A DNA stretch of 64,000 nt from Candidatus Binatia bacterium (GTDB lineage: Bacteria > Desulfobacterota > Binatia > UBA12015). The notes beneath the pieces are model-generated. The model was not told the DNA's origin. It was given only the letters and a program-made list of their open reading frames with translations, and did not search any database. The translations under genes were made by a program, and so were the position numbers. The DNA lies in contig JAQWRY010000052.1 in assembly GCA_029243485.1 (NCBI GenBank), positions 124,001 through 188,000 of the forward strand, written 5' to 3'. This document shows, one piece after another, positions 25,956 to 34,599 of the stretch. The first letter of the stretch is position 1, and each line of letters starts with the position of its first letter.

Positions 25956-26099
25956 GTGGCCGAGTTCACGATCAACATCCGGCGCTTCGCGTTGCTGCTC
26001 CTGCTTTTTTGCGTCACCGCCGAGATCGCGTTCAGCCTGCGTCGACTCAGCGCCTCCGCCCATGAGGTTCGGCTTCGCTTCGCGAACGCCCACCCCTGA
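25956..26099 (+). CDS. possible small single-pass membrane protein
   Basis: GTG 25956 opens a 47-codon frame ending at TGA 26097-26099. It encodes a short amphipathic start, a strong hydrophobic helix (RRFALLLLLFCVTAEIAFSL) and a basic tail. Third-position GC is high, as in neighbouring genes. The ribosome-binding site is weak and no family is recognised. The remaining bases of the 25907-26349 gap show nothing I can support. Confidence 0.35.
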   Translation: MAEFTINIRRFALLLLLFCVTAEIAFSLRRLSASAHEVRLRFANAHP

Positions 26100-26349
26100 G
26101 CGGCTCCGGCGTCGGCGCCCCCCGGAGACGACATGATCGAGGTAGCCATAGGTGCAGGAGGCCCACCAACCGCTCTGCTCCCCGATCGTCCCGGGCCTCT
26201 GGCCGGGCGCCGAGTTGGTCGACATCCCCGGACAATCTCGCCAGCCTGGCCGTGGCGCAAAAGCTCGATGCGCGAAAGCACCGCGACGATATACTCTGGC
26301 TAACCGGGACGAAGCCGCCGATTCCCGCGTCGTCCCCAGGAGAAGCGAA

Positions 26350-27498
26350 ATGAGCAAAGGACCAGCCGACTGCATTCGTCACCTGAGAGACTACATCGCG
26401 ATCCCCTCCGTAAACCCGATGCGCAGCGACCGGGTCCCGGCCGATCTCGCCGGGGAGCGCCGCTACGCTGAGCACATCGAAGCGCAGCTCCGGCGCATCG
26501 GCCTCGACGCGATTGTCATCGGGAAGGGAGACCGTGCGAGCGTCGTGGCCGAGGCGCGCGTCGCAGGCGCGGTCGACACCGTGTTGATCGCCTCCCACCT
26601 GGACACCGTGCCGGTCGAAGGCATGGAGATCGATCCGTTTGATCCCAGAATCGAGGGGAACCGTCTCTACGGGCGCGGCTCGTGCGACACCAAGGCGGGG
26701 ATGGCCGCGGCGATCGTCGCTCTCGAGAAGCTCCTCGCCGAGGGGCGCCTGCGCCGCAACGTGATCCTCGTCGGAGAGGCCGACGAGGAGTGCGGCAGCC
26801 TGGGAGTAGCCGACGTCCTCGAGCATCTGGGCACGAGGCGACCCGATTGGACGCTTGCGACCGAACCGACCGGCATGGAACTCATCACGCATCACAAGGG
26901 GGTCGGACGCGCCGAGCTTCGAGCCGAGGGCGTCGCCTGTCACAGCTCCGACCCGACGCTCGGTCATAGCGCGATCGTCGATATCGCCAAGGCGGTGGTG
27001 GTGCTGGACGAACTCGCGAAGAAGCTCAAGAGGCGCGTCGACCCGCGGCTCGGACCCGCGACCCTCTCGGTCGGCCTAATCGGGGGCGGACAGGCCGCGA
27101 ATGTCGTCCCACCGGATGCCTGGCTACAGCTCGATCGGCGCCTCCTGCCGGGCGAGTCCATCGAGACGTTCAGCGCCGAGATCCGTTCCGCCCTTCTCGA
27201 AGCGGGGCTCGACAAGGTCCAGCTCACCGGAGCCTCCGTCGAGAAACCGGCCCTCGCAACCGACGCGGAATCCCCGCCCGTTCGAGCCTGTCAGGAAGCC
27301 CTCGCGGCCATCGGCCTTTCGACCGCACCGGCGATCGCCGCCTTCGGAACCGATGCCGGCGTCTTCGCAGAACACGACCTTCCCGGCGTGGTGTTCGGGC
27401 CCGGAAGCATCAACAACGCCCACACGGCGCGGGAGTACGTGGAAATCTCACAGGTCGAGCAGGCGACGGAGTTCTACCTCGCGCTCCTCGGCGGCTGA
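26350..27498 (+). CDS. M20-family zinc peptidase/deacylase (ArgE/DapE type)
   Basis: A 382-residue cytoplasmic metallohydrolase. Metal and catalytic residues are in place: His83 and Asp85 in SHLDTVP, bridging Asp113 in GSCDTKAG, Glu146/Glu147 in EADEE, and the late NNAHTAREY His. A dimerisation insert fills about 175-285. ATG 26350 follows AGGAG; the upstream frame lacks coding character. ArgE, DapE and carboxypeptidases share this layout, and no arginine or lysine pathway genes flank it, so a peptide or N-acyl-amino-acid scavenging role is as likely. It is convergent with the DAACS transporter 22 bases on. Confidence 0.9.
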   Translation: MSKGPADCIRHLRDYIAIPSVNPMRSDRVPADLAGERRYAEHIEAQLRRIGLDAIVIGKGDRASVVAEARVAGAVDTVLIASHLDTVPVEGMEIDPFDPRIEGNRLYGRGSCDTKAGMAAAIVALEKLLAEGRLRRNVILVGEADEECGSLGVADVLEHLGTRRPDWTLATEPTGMELITHHKGVGRAELRAEGVACHSSDPTLGHSAIVDIAKAVVVLDELAKKLKRRVDPRLGPATLSVGLIGGGQAANVVPPDAWLQLDRRLLPGESIETFSAEIRSALLEAGLDKVQLTGASVEKPALATDAESPPVRACQEALAAIGLSTAPAIAAFGTDAGVFAEHDLPGVVFGPGSINNAHTAREYVEISQVEQATEFYLALLGG

Positions 27499-27520
27499 GT
27501 TCGGCGGGCGGGTTCGGCGG

Positions 27521-28834
27521 CTACGAGGCCTTTCGGCCTTCGCTGGCATCGATGACGGCTGCGACCATGCAGTCGCCCGTCACGTTGCAAGCGGTGCGGC
27601 ACATATCGAGGAGCCGATCGACGCCGAAGATGATCGCGATGCCGCTCGCCATGATCTCGGGCGACATCCCGACACTCTGCAGAACGATGATCAGCATCAC
27701 GAGGCCCACACCGGGCACACCCGCCGTTCCGATCGAAGCCAGCGTCGCCGTGAGAATGATGGTGATCTGCTGCGAGAAACTCAGCTCCACGCCGTAGAGC
27801 TGGGCAATGAAAAGGGCGGCGACGCCCTGGTACAGCGCGGTTCCGTCCATGTTGATCGTCGCACCCAGGGGGATCACGAAGCTCGTGATCTCCTCCTTCA
27901 CGCCTAGCCGCTCCTCGACGCATTCGAGGGTGACAGGCAGCGTCGCCGACGAGCTCGAACTCGAGAACGCGAGCAGCTGCGCCGGCGCGATCGCCGGGAA
28001 GAACTTTGCCGGAGACATTCCGGAAAGCAGCCGCAGAATCGTCGGGTAGACGATGAACATCATGATCCCGAGACCGCCGATCACGACGAAGCTGTAGACG
28101 ACGAGAGCGCCGAGGACGTCGAGACCCATCGTGGCGAGAACCTCGACGAGTAGCGAAAACACTGCGTACGGCGCCACCCGCATGATCGCCTGCACGATCT
28201 GCAGGATCACGTCGGTCATCCCTTCAAAGAACGCGATGATCGGTTTCGACTTCTCGGGGGCGATGCGGGTGAGACCGACACCGATCGCGAGTGCCAGGAA
28301 GACGATCTGGAGCATCTTCCCGTCGGCGAGCGCTCGCGCCGGATTCCGCGGCACGATGTCGAGCATCGTCTGCCAGAGATTCGGCGCCGCGGCGTTCTCC
28401 ATCATGGCGAGCGCCTCGGCCGTGCCCTGCGATGCCATCTGGTTGCGCACCGCTTCGCTCACGAAGTGGCCGGGCTGCACGATGTTCGCGAGGAGAAGTC
28501 CTGTACTGATCGCGAGGGCGGTCGTGCCGAGGTAGATCACCACGGTTTTGCCCCCGATCCGCCCGATCTTCGACAGATCGCTCAGACTGCTGGCCCCGAC
28601 GATCAGCGAGAACAGGACGATGGGCACCGCGATGAACCGGAGCGCCCGGAGGAACAGATCACCAACGAAGCCGTTCAGCGCGACGAAAAAGTCGATCAGC
28701 CAGCGATCGACCCCGTCGTCCCCCACGGCGCCATCGAGCGAGCCACCGACGACATTCAAGACCAGCCCGACGACCAACCCAGCCGCCAACCCGATCAGAA
28801 TCTTCCAGTGCAGTGCCAGCGGCTCCCTCTCCAT
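27521..28834 (-). CDS. dicarboxylate/amino acid:cation (DAACS) symporter
   Basis: A 437-residue inner-membrane protein with eight helices plus two re-entrant loops. The Ser-rich hairpin SSSSATLP and the NMDGT unwound-helix motif, which bind substrate and sodium in GltPh-type carriers, are both present, with DRLLDMCRTACNVTGD in the last helix. It should import glutamate, aspartate or C4-dicarboxylates with Na+ or H+. The Arg in DMCRTACN is the residue that often distinguishes acidic amino-acid carriers. Length is normal for GltP/DctA (about 430). Confidence 0.93.
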   Translation of the reverse strand: MEREPLALHWKILIGLAAGLVVGLVLNVVGGSLDGAVGDDGVDRWLIDFFVALNGFVGDLFLRALRFIAVPIVLFSLIVGASSLSDLSKIGRIGGKTVVIYLGTTALAISTGLLLANIVQPGHFVSEAVRNQMASQGTAEALAMMENAAAPNLWQTMLDIVPRNPARALADGKMLQIVFLALAIGVGLTRIAPEKSKPIIAFFEGMTDVILQIVQAIMRVAPYAVFSLLVEVLATMGLDVLGALVVYSFVVIGGLGIMMFIVYPTILRLLSGMSPAKFFPAIAPAQLLAFSSSSSSATLPVTLECVEERLGVKEEITSFVIPLGATINMDGTALYQGVAALFIAQLYGVELSFSQQITIILTATLASIGTAGVPGVGLVMLIIVLQSVGMSPEIMASGIAIIFGVDRLLDMCRTACNVTGDCMVAAVIDASEGRKAS

Positions 28835-28893
28835 GACGCGCCGAAGCTACGCCATGCCGAACCCCTCCACAAACACCGAGAGAGGGACGTTGG

Positions 28894-29094
28894 TCAGGTT
28901 TCTTCTAGGGCGATGGCTTGGCGGGGGCAGCGCCTGACGGCCTCTTCGACCTTGGTGCGGAGGCTTTCGTCGGGGGTTTCGGTCGACATGTAGAGGTTGT
29001 CGTCCTCCTTCACCTCGAAGACTTCCGGGCAGACCTGCATGCAGACCGCATTGGCTTCACAACGGTCGTAATCGACTACGATCTTCATTCCCAT
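28894..29094 (-). CDS. 3Fe-4S ferredoxin, P450-partner type
   Basis: A 66-residue ferredoxin with Cys12, Cys18, Cys22 and Cys56-Pro. The spacing C-x5-C-x3-C lacks the second Cys of a 4Fe-4S CxxCxxC motif, the pattern of small 3Fe-4S ferredoxins that feed cytochromes P450 in actinobacteria and proteobacteria. ATG 29094 is chosen because AGGAAG stands just before it; an alternative ATG at 29088 removes two residues. No P450 or ferredoxin reductase gene lies in this window, so its partner must be elsewhere. It is divergent from the FG-GAP lipoprotein, with 99 bases between them. Confidence 0.9.
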   Translation of the reverse strand: MGMKIVVDYDRCEANAVCMQVCPEVFEVKEDDNLYMSTETPDESLRTKVEEAVRRCPRQAIALEET

Positions 29095-29193
29095 GGTCTT
29101 CCTATTTGAATGCACACGCGCCGGTGTCAACCTTGCGTTCCGTCTCTTACCCGGCGCTTGCCCGTATTCGGGACCTCTGCTTGGAATGGAGGG

Positions 29194-30504
29194 ATGAAAA
29201 TCGCGCATCTCGCCCGCAATGTGCTCCTCGCCGGCTGCGCCACGGCGCTGGTCGTGGCCTGTCAGAGCGAGGCTCCGAAGCCTGCAAAGACCGAGAAGAA
29301 GGCCGCACCCGCTGCCGCTAAGCCGGCACCCAAGCCGCCGGCCGCGAAAGCACCGCCGACGACGCCCCCACCGCAACCGCGGCGCGAGGCGCTCGACGGC
29401 GGCCCCTACCCGGCTCTGCTGGTCTCTCAAGCGCAGTTCATCGACGGCCCGAAGGGCCCGGTCCCCGGCCCCGCCAAGCTCACTATCGTCCGGGAGACAC
29501 CGGACGGCTGGGTGACCTCGGTCGTCGAAGACCCGGACAGCAACGTCTTCCACAAGGCGATGATGTACGGCGACTCGATCCTGACGATCGGTGCGAACAA
29601 GGCGATGCTCAAGACCTGGACGTTCGCCGACGGCGCGTGGAAGGAAGAGACCCACTGGAACCCCACGTTCGGCGGCAAGTTCGATCGCCTGCGTGATGTC
29701 GAGATGGCCGACGTCGACGGAGACGGCCAGATCGAACTCGTCATCGCGACGCACGATCAGGGCGAGATCGTCATCGTCCACCCCGACGAGGAATGGCGTG
29801 TCGAGAAAATCGACGCCCAGACCAACACCTTCGTGCACGAGATCGAGTTGGGTGACGTCGATGGCGACGGCGCACTCGAGATATTCGCGACGCCAAGCAA
29901 GCCGAACAAGCTCGACCAGGAGCAGCCGGGCGAGGTCAGCATGTACAAGCGCGGGGAGGACGGCTCGTGGACGAAGTCCATCGTCGACGCCCCGGGCGAC
30001 ACGCACGCAAAGGAGATCCTCGCCGCCAACCCCGACGCCGAGGGCCCGTCGGAGCTCTACATCGTCTGGGAAGGCGCCATGAAGAAGGGCCAGCTGGTCC
30101 GTCCGGTCACGATCAAGGAATACCGGATGAAGGACGGTGCCTGGGAGAGCACGGTCGTGACGACGGTGCCCGACCGCCAGATGCGGGCGATCGCCTCGGG
30201 CGACGTCAACGCCGACGGCAAGATCGACATGGTCGCCGGCGGCCTCGGCTCGGGCCTGTGGCTCTTCGAGCAGGGCGACGATGGCTGGACCAAGACGCTG
30301 ATCGACGAGAACTCCTCGGGCTTCGAGCACCCGGTGCTCCTCGCCGACCTCGACGAGGACGGCAACCTCGAGATCTACGTCGGCTCCGAGGATCAGGGTC
30401 AGCTTCGTCGTTACCGCTGGGAGGACGGCAAGTTCGTCAAGACCGCCGTCGGCAAGCTCGGCTCCGGGGACATCACCTGGAACGTCCAAGACGGGAAGCT
30501 CTGA
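29194..30504 (+). CDS. FG-GAP/VCBS-repeat lipoprotein
   Basis: A 436-residue predicted lipoprotein. ATG 29194 follows GGAGGG, and the lipobox LVVAC places the acylated Cys at 23. A Lys/Pro/Ala-rich linker (25-85) spans from the membrane. The rest is a beta-propeller with at least four calcium-type loops (DVDGDGQIE, DVDGDGALE, DVNADGKID, DLDEDGNLE) of the FG-GAP/VCBS kind. The role is unknown; such propellers bind ligands or partner proteins on the outer membrane. Its stop overlaps the likely start of the next gene (CTGA), suggesting coupling with the GT39-like protein. Confidence 0.85.
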   Translation: MKIAHLARNVLLAGCATALVVACQSEAPKPAKTEKKAAPAAAKPAPKPPAAKAPPTTPPPQPRREALDGGPYPALLVSQAQFIDGPKGPVPGPAKLTIVRETPDGWVTSVVEDPDSNVFHKAMMYGDSILTIGANKAMLKTWTFADGAWKEETHWNPTFGGKFDRLRDVEMADVDGDGQIELVIATHDQGEIVIVHPDEEWRVEKIDAQTNTFVHEIELGDVDGDGALEIFATPSKPNKLDQEQPGEVSMYKRGEDGSWTKSIVDAPGDTHAKEILAANPDAEGPSELYIVWEGAMKKGQLVRPVTIKEYRMKDGAWESTVVTTVPDRQMRAIASGDVNADGKIDMVAGGLGSGLWLFEQGDDGWTKTLIDENSSGFEHPVLLADLDEDGNLEIYVGSEDQGQLRRYRWEDGKFVKTAVGKLGSGDITWNVQDGKL

Positions 30505-32009
30505 CGAGGAAACGAAGACCTCGCGCTCGCGCGGTCGAGATCCCTTCGACCGAGTGGCTCGCCGCCATCGCGCTCTGCGTGGCGTCGCTTGCATGGAATC
30601 TGTCGGGGGGAGCCTTCCCCCCGACGTTCCACCCCGACGAGGCTCGCCTCGTGCGAATCGTCGCCGGCGGCGCCAGCGACTGGAGTGACCCCGCGCTCCT
30701 CGAGCATCTCGGTAGGGCCGCTGCAGCTCTCTCCCGTGCCGAAGACCCGAGCCGGATTGCATCCGTCGGTCGCCTTCTCTCGGCCCTGCTCGGCTCTTTC
30801 TCGGTCCTGCTTCTCTGGCGACTGCTCCGCGAAGCCGTTCCGTCGAAGTACGCACTTTTCGGGGCGACCGTCGCCGCCGTCAGTCCGCTCGCCGTGATTC
30901 CCGCGCACTACTTCGCGCCCGACGTGCTCGTTCTGCTCTTCGGGCTGACCGCCGTCTGCTGCCTCGTACGAGTTCTCGAACGCGAGGAGACTGCATGGCG
31001 AATCGCGCTCGGCGTGATCATCGGGCTCGCCGTCTCCTCCCACTATGGAGGAGTGCTTCTCGTGCTGCTCTGCGCGGCCACACCGCTCGTCGCCACGGTC
31101 CCCGACCGCCGCGCCTACATGAAGAAAATGGGACCGGTCGCGGGCATCGCCGTTCTGGTCTTCGCCGCATTGAACGCCTCCCTCTTCCTCGATCCCCAGC
31201 AGCTTCTCACCGGCCCATGGATCCAGCTCCGACGCCTCGCCGGCGGCGATCACCTCCACGTCGGCGCAACTGCGAACGGCGCCATCTTTCACCTCGGCCG
31301 GAACCTGCTCCCCGGGCTGACGGCCCCCGTGCTCCTCATCGCCGCAGCCGGCTTCGTCATCGCGATGCGGCGGCGCGCGGACCTTCCGAACGCCGCGAGG
31401 GTCTCGTTTCTCTACGGAGCGCTCGCCTACGCGGTCGCCGAGCTATCGCCCTTGAAGCCACTCCCCGGCTCGCTTCGCTACGTCCTTCCGGTTCTCCCGG
31501 CCGTAGCGATGGGGACCGCGCTCGCGTTTCAAGCCCTGGAGGACCGCGTCCGTCCCGGTGCCTTCGGCTGGCTACCCGCGGCCGTGATGGTCACGGTTCT
31601 CGCGTTCCCGGCGCTGCGCTCGTTGCACATCGTGGAGGGACTCAGCGACGATTCCCGCACTCGCGCGGACGCGTGGATCGCGGCCAACGCCGGCCGCACC
31701 TTGCGAGAACCGTACTCGTCCGCCGCCCCGGCCGACTTCGCGACTCTGACGAGCGTGGACCTCGATGCCGCACGACGCGGCGGCGTCACTCACGTCGCGA
31801 CCAGCAGCTTCGTCTACGACACGTTCGCCCGCGGCAGCCGACTCGCGACCCAGAACGACTACGTCTACCAGCGCCACGAGCGGTACCAGGAGCTGTTCGA
31901 GTACCCCTACGAAGAGTTCGCACCCGACGGGCCCACCTTGGGATGGAGCAATCCGACGGTCCGTGTGCTCGACATCCGCGAACCACGACCGCCCGGACGG
32001 CCCGACTAG
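30501..32009 (+). CDS. GT39/ArnT-like membrane glycosyltransferase
   Basis: A GT-C-type polytopic protein of about 502 residues. TM1 (WLAAIALCVASLAW) is followed by FHPDEARL, whose acidic pair matches the first periplasmic-loop DE motif of protein O-mannosyl and arabinosyl transferases. About 10-11 further helices and a C-terminal periplasmic domain follow. No ATG, GTG or TTG lies in frame between the upstream stop and TM1. CTG 30501 overlaps that stop as CTGA and is my preferred start; GTG near 30579 would cut TM1 in half. It would transfer sugar from a polyprenyl-phosphate donor, but the acceptor is unknown. Confidence 0.78.
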   Translation: MTRKRRPRARAVEIPSTEWLAAIALCVASLAWNLSGGAFPPTFHPDEARLVRIVAGGASDWSDPALLEHLGRAAAALSRAEDPSRIASVGRLLSALLGSFSVLLLWRLLREAVPSKYALFGATVAAVSPLAVIPAHYFAPDVLVLLFGLTAVCCLVRVLEREETAWRIALGVIIGLAVSSHYGGVLLVLLCAATPLVATVPDRRAYMKKMGPVAGIAVLVFAALNASLFLDPQQLLTGPWIQLRRLAGGDHLHVGATANGAIFHLGRNLLPGLTAPVLLIAAAGFVIAMRRRADLPNAARVSFLYGALAYAVAELSPLKPLPGSLRYVLPVLPAVAMGTALAFQALEDRVRPGAFGWLPAAVMVTVLAFPALRSLHIVEGLSDDSRTRADAWIAANAGRTLREPYSSAAPADFATLTSVDLDAARRGGVTHVATSSFVYDTFARGSRLATQNDYVYQRHERYQELFEYPYEEFAPDGPTLGWSNPTVRVLDIREPRPPGRPD

Positions 32010-32013
32010 ACCC

Positions 32014-32132
32014 TACGGCAAGACCGCCGTCGTCGACGGAATGCAGAGCTCGAACTCCTTGACCGTATCGAGTTGCTCGTCACCGAACTGATTAGCGACA
32101 TACGCACCGGTGACCTTCACATGCTTGGCGGT
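32014..32132 (-). pseudogene. remnant C-terminus of a secreted protein
   Basis: A 39-codon minus-strand frame, closed upstream by TGA at 32133-32135, reads ...VTGAYVANQFGDEQLDT and LCIPSTTAVLP before a TAG. The NQFG...LCIPS pattern is the usual last strand pair of a secreted module repeated in many exported proteins of deltaproteobacteria-like lineages. No upstream portion is present, so this is a leftover tail. The rest of the 32010-32215 gap shows nothing else. Confidence 0.4.
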
Positions 32133-32215
32133 TCAGATTCGCGGAAACGGCGAAATCGCTGTCGAAACCTCGCCGGACGGCCTGATCCTCGTGGCCGGCA
32201 GCGAGAGCCAGACGC

Positions 32216-33175
32216 TCAGCCCTCGTCGAAGACCGCGTTCTCGAGCGCCCCGAGCCCACTGATCTCGACCCGCACGACGTCCCCCGCCTTCAGGAACTCG
32301 GGCGGCCGCCGAGAGCCGCCGATGCCGCTCGGAGTGCCGGTGAACACCACATCTCCCGGATGAAGCGTGAAGGCCTGGGTCACGTACTCGAGAACCTCCT
32401 CGACACCGAAGATCAGGTGACGCGTGTTCGAGTCCTGCTTCACCTCTCCGTTTACGAGCGTTTTGAGATCGAGATCGCGGTAGTCGGGCACCTCATCGCG
32501 TGTGACGATCGCCGGGCCGATCGGACCGTGAGTGTCGAAGCTCTTCCCCATCATCATCGTCTGCGAATGGAACTGCCAGTCGCGCACCGAGACGTCGTTC
32601 CCGATCGTGAACCCGGCAACGTAGTCGAGGGCTTCGTTGGCCGTCACGTGTCGAGCGCGCTTGCCGATCACGAAGCAAAGCTCGCCTTCCCAATCGAGGA
32701 GTTCACTCACGCGCGGCCGTACGATCGCATCCTCAGGCCCGGCGATGCAGCTCGCCACCTTGCTGAACAGAGCGGGGTACTTCGGGAGTTCGAAGCCGGC
32801 CTCCGCCGCGTGATCCTTGTAGTTCACGCCAACGGCGAGAACGGTTCCGGGGCGTGGGACGGGCGCCTCCAAGCGGAAGCCGGGCTCGGCGCAGTCCACC
32901 ACCAGCCCGTCGCCGACGGCGCGATCAGGCTCTGCCTCGGCCACCTCCTCGGCGTGCGCCACGGCGTGCCGGGCGGCGCCCATCGATTCGTCGCCACCCC
33001 CGAGGAAGTCGAGCATGCTCGCCGGCACCAGCGCGTCGGCCGCGGACTCCGCTCGACTCTCGCCGCGCCGCACGAGCCGGGCGCGATACGACCGGTTCAG
33101 GTCGATGACCTCGCCGTCGCCGCGCAGCGCGCCGAGCCGGGTCTCCCCGCGCGCCGTGTAGGTGCAAAGCCGCAT
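32216..33175 (-). CDS. fumarylacetoacetate hydrolase (FAH) family protein
   Basis: A 319-residue protein. Residues 1-100 form the family N-terminal domain. The catalytic FAH domain from about 105 shows NYKDHAAE, the metal-binding EGELCFVIGK with its Glu-x-Glu pair, and GDVVFTGTPSGIG. Relatives hydrolyse or isomerise beta-diketo or enol products such as fumarylacetoacetate, acylpyruvate and 2-hydroxyhepta-2,4-dienedioate in aromatic and steroid ring breakdown. ATG 33175 follows GGAGGGG by six bases. It is divergent from the di-iron gene. Substrate unknown. Confidence 0.92.
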   Translation of the reverse strand: MRLCTYTARGETRLGALRGDGEVIDLNRSYRARLVRRGESRAESAADALVPASMLDFLGGGDESMGAARHAVAHAEEVAEAEPDRAVGDGLVVDCAEPGFRLEAPVPRPGTVLAVGVNYKDHAAEAGFELPKYPALFSKVASCIAGPEDAIVRPRVSELLDWEGELCFVIGKRARHVTANEALDYVAGFTIGNDVSVRDWQFHSQTMMMGKSFDTHGPIGPAIVTRDEVPDYRDLDLKTLVNGEVKQDSNTRHLIFGVEEVLEYVTQAFTLHPGDVVFTGTPSGIGGSRRPPEFLKAGDVVRVEISGLGALENAVFDEG

Positions 33176-33431
33176 TCCGGTCCCCTCCTTCACCCCGGGA
33201 ACAGCCCGGGGCCCGGCCGACGAACTACCACGACGACGAGCCGGTTCCAGGCCCCGGAAGCTTCCGGAAGGTTCCTACTGCCGTCGGGCCGCCGTCGGGC
33301 CACAAGTTTGGACCCAGGCCGGGAACTGGGGAGCACCGACCCAACAACAAAATAATGCGGATGCCGGTCGCCCCGAAGACCAACCATAGGGCGCGGGAGT
33401 CGCTGTCGGGACAGCCGGTAGGTTGCAATAA

Positions 33432-33460
33432 TGAGGCATCCTCAGTATTGAGGAATCCTC
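33432..33460. promoter_or_regulatory. two tandem palindromic boxes upstream of the di-iron gene
   Basis: TGAGGCATCCTC (33432-33443) and TGAGGAATCCTC (33449-33460) differ at one base and are set 17 bases apart; each contains the inverted repeat GAGGxATCCTC. They overlie a plausible promoter: TTGCAA at 33423-33428 and TATTGA at 33446-33451 with a 17-base spacer. This is where a repressor would block RNA polymerase. The adjacent TetR-family gene at 34600 is the obvious candidate regulator. The remaining 33176-33493 gap shows no gene. Confidence 0.6.
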
Positions 33461-33493
33461 GGCCATGAACTCCCCGAGCCAAGGAGAATCACA

Positions 33494-34591
33494 GTGAAGA
33501 CCGACCCCGCGTATCAGACCGTTGCTCCCGACGACTTCCCCGCCATGCTCGAGAACCAGCGGTACTTCCGCCGGTCGTCCGCCTTCGAGGAGATCATCGC
33601 GAGGACCGAGGAGCACTTCTGGAATCCGGAAGATCCGGACTACATCGATTTCTCCCAGCCGCTTGCGGCCGACACCCCGATCCTCCCCTACGAATTCAAC
33701 GTCGAAGCGCACACGGCGATCTGGGACCGACTCGACGAGGGCCAACGCCTCGACTTCACCAACGACCAGGCCCGCTGGGTGGTCTCGAACCTCCTGCACG
33801 GTGAGCAGGGTGCCCTGAGCCTGTCTGCCAGTCTCTGCGACATCTTCCTCGACCCGGGCGCGCAGGAATACGCTGCGAACCAGGTGCGGGAAGAAGCGCG
33901 CCACGTCCACGGGTTCTCGCTCTACGCCCAGGCCCGCTTCGGCGGCGACATCTTCCCGGTCGGTGACACCATCGGGAATCTCCTGAACGACATCGTCGCG
34001 TCTCCGGTCGTCTACAAGAAGATCGTCGGGATGCAGATGCTCGTGGAAGGCATCGCGATGGGGGCGTTCACGACTCTGCACAAAGTCGCACTCGACCCGA
34101 CGCTACGCCGCCTCTGCCAGTTGATCATGACGGACGAGGCCTTCCACCACCGCTTCGGGAAGATCTGGGCCCACTCGACGATGCCCGACCTCAGCCCCGA
34201 AGAGCACGACGCCGTCGAGGACTGGGCGAAGGAGTGTTTCAACTTGCTCATGTTCAACATGGTCAACGCCGAGCAGAAAAAGCTGATCTACCCGCGCTAC
34301 GGCATCGAGTGGGAGTACGCACGCGACGCCATCGCCGAGGCCTTCACCGACACCGAGCGACGCGAGACGATGAAGGACTCGACCAACGTCTTCCGCGTCC
34401 TGACGAAGACCCTGGACAAGGCCGGAATCATCACCGACCGGACCAGGGACAACTACGCAATGTGGGTCGACATGGACGAACTACAGAGCGAAGGCGATCG
34501 GATGGTCGGTGACGACCTCGCCGAAGAAGGCATTCGAGAACTCGTCGACATCAACTCTACGAAGCGCAAAATCGTCCGCAAGCTCTCCTGA
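33494..34591 (+). CDS. ferritin-like di-iron oxidase/oxygenase
   Basis: A 365-residue helical protein whose carboxylate-bridged di-iron site is legible. Glu104, Glu134 and His137 (REEARH) come from the first helix pair, and Glu185, Glu215 and His218 (DEAFHH) from the second, the E...ExxH...E...ExxH order of R2-like proteins. Members of this fold include ribonucleotide reductase R2, acyl desaturases, AurF-type N-oxygenases and aldehyde-forming enzymes. No RNR large subunit is near, so an oxygenase or desaturase is more likely. GTG 33494 follows AAGGAG. TetR regulator downstream, nine bases from the stop. Confidence 0.85.
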   Translation: MKTDPAYQTVAPDDFPAMLENQRYFRRSSAFEEIIARTEEHFWNPEDPDYIDFSQPLAADTPILPYEFNVEAHTAIWDRLDEGQRLDFTNDQARWVVSNLLHGEQGALSLSASLCDIFLDPGAQEYAANQVREEARHVHGFSLYAQARFGGDIFPVGDTIGNLLNDIVASPVVYKKIVGMQMLVEGIAMGAFTTLHKVALDPTLRRLCQLIMTDEAFHHRFGKIWAHSTMPDLSPEEHDAVEDWAKECFNLLMFNMVNAEQKKLIYPRYGIEWEYARDAIAEAFTDTERRETMKDSTNVFRVLTKTLDKAGIITDRTRDNYAMWVDMDELQSEGDRMVGDDLAEEGIRELVDINSTKRKIVRKLS

Positions 34592-34599
34592 TCGGGAAC

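Noticed and set aside
28894-30855. 653-residue minus frame covering the ferredoxin and the FG-GAP lipoprotein
   Set aside because: Only the last 66 residues (the ferredoxin) look like protein; the rest is antisense to a clear lipoprotein gene.
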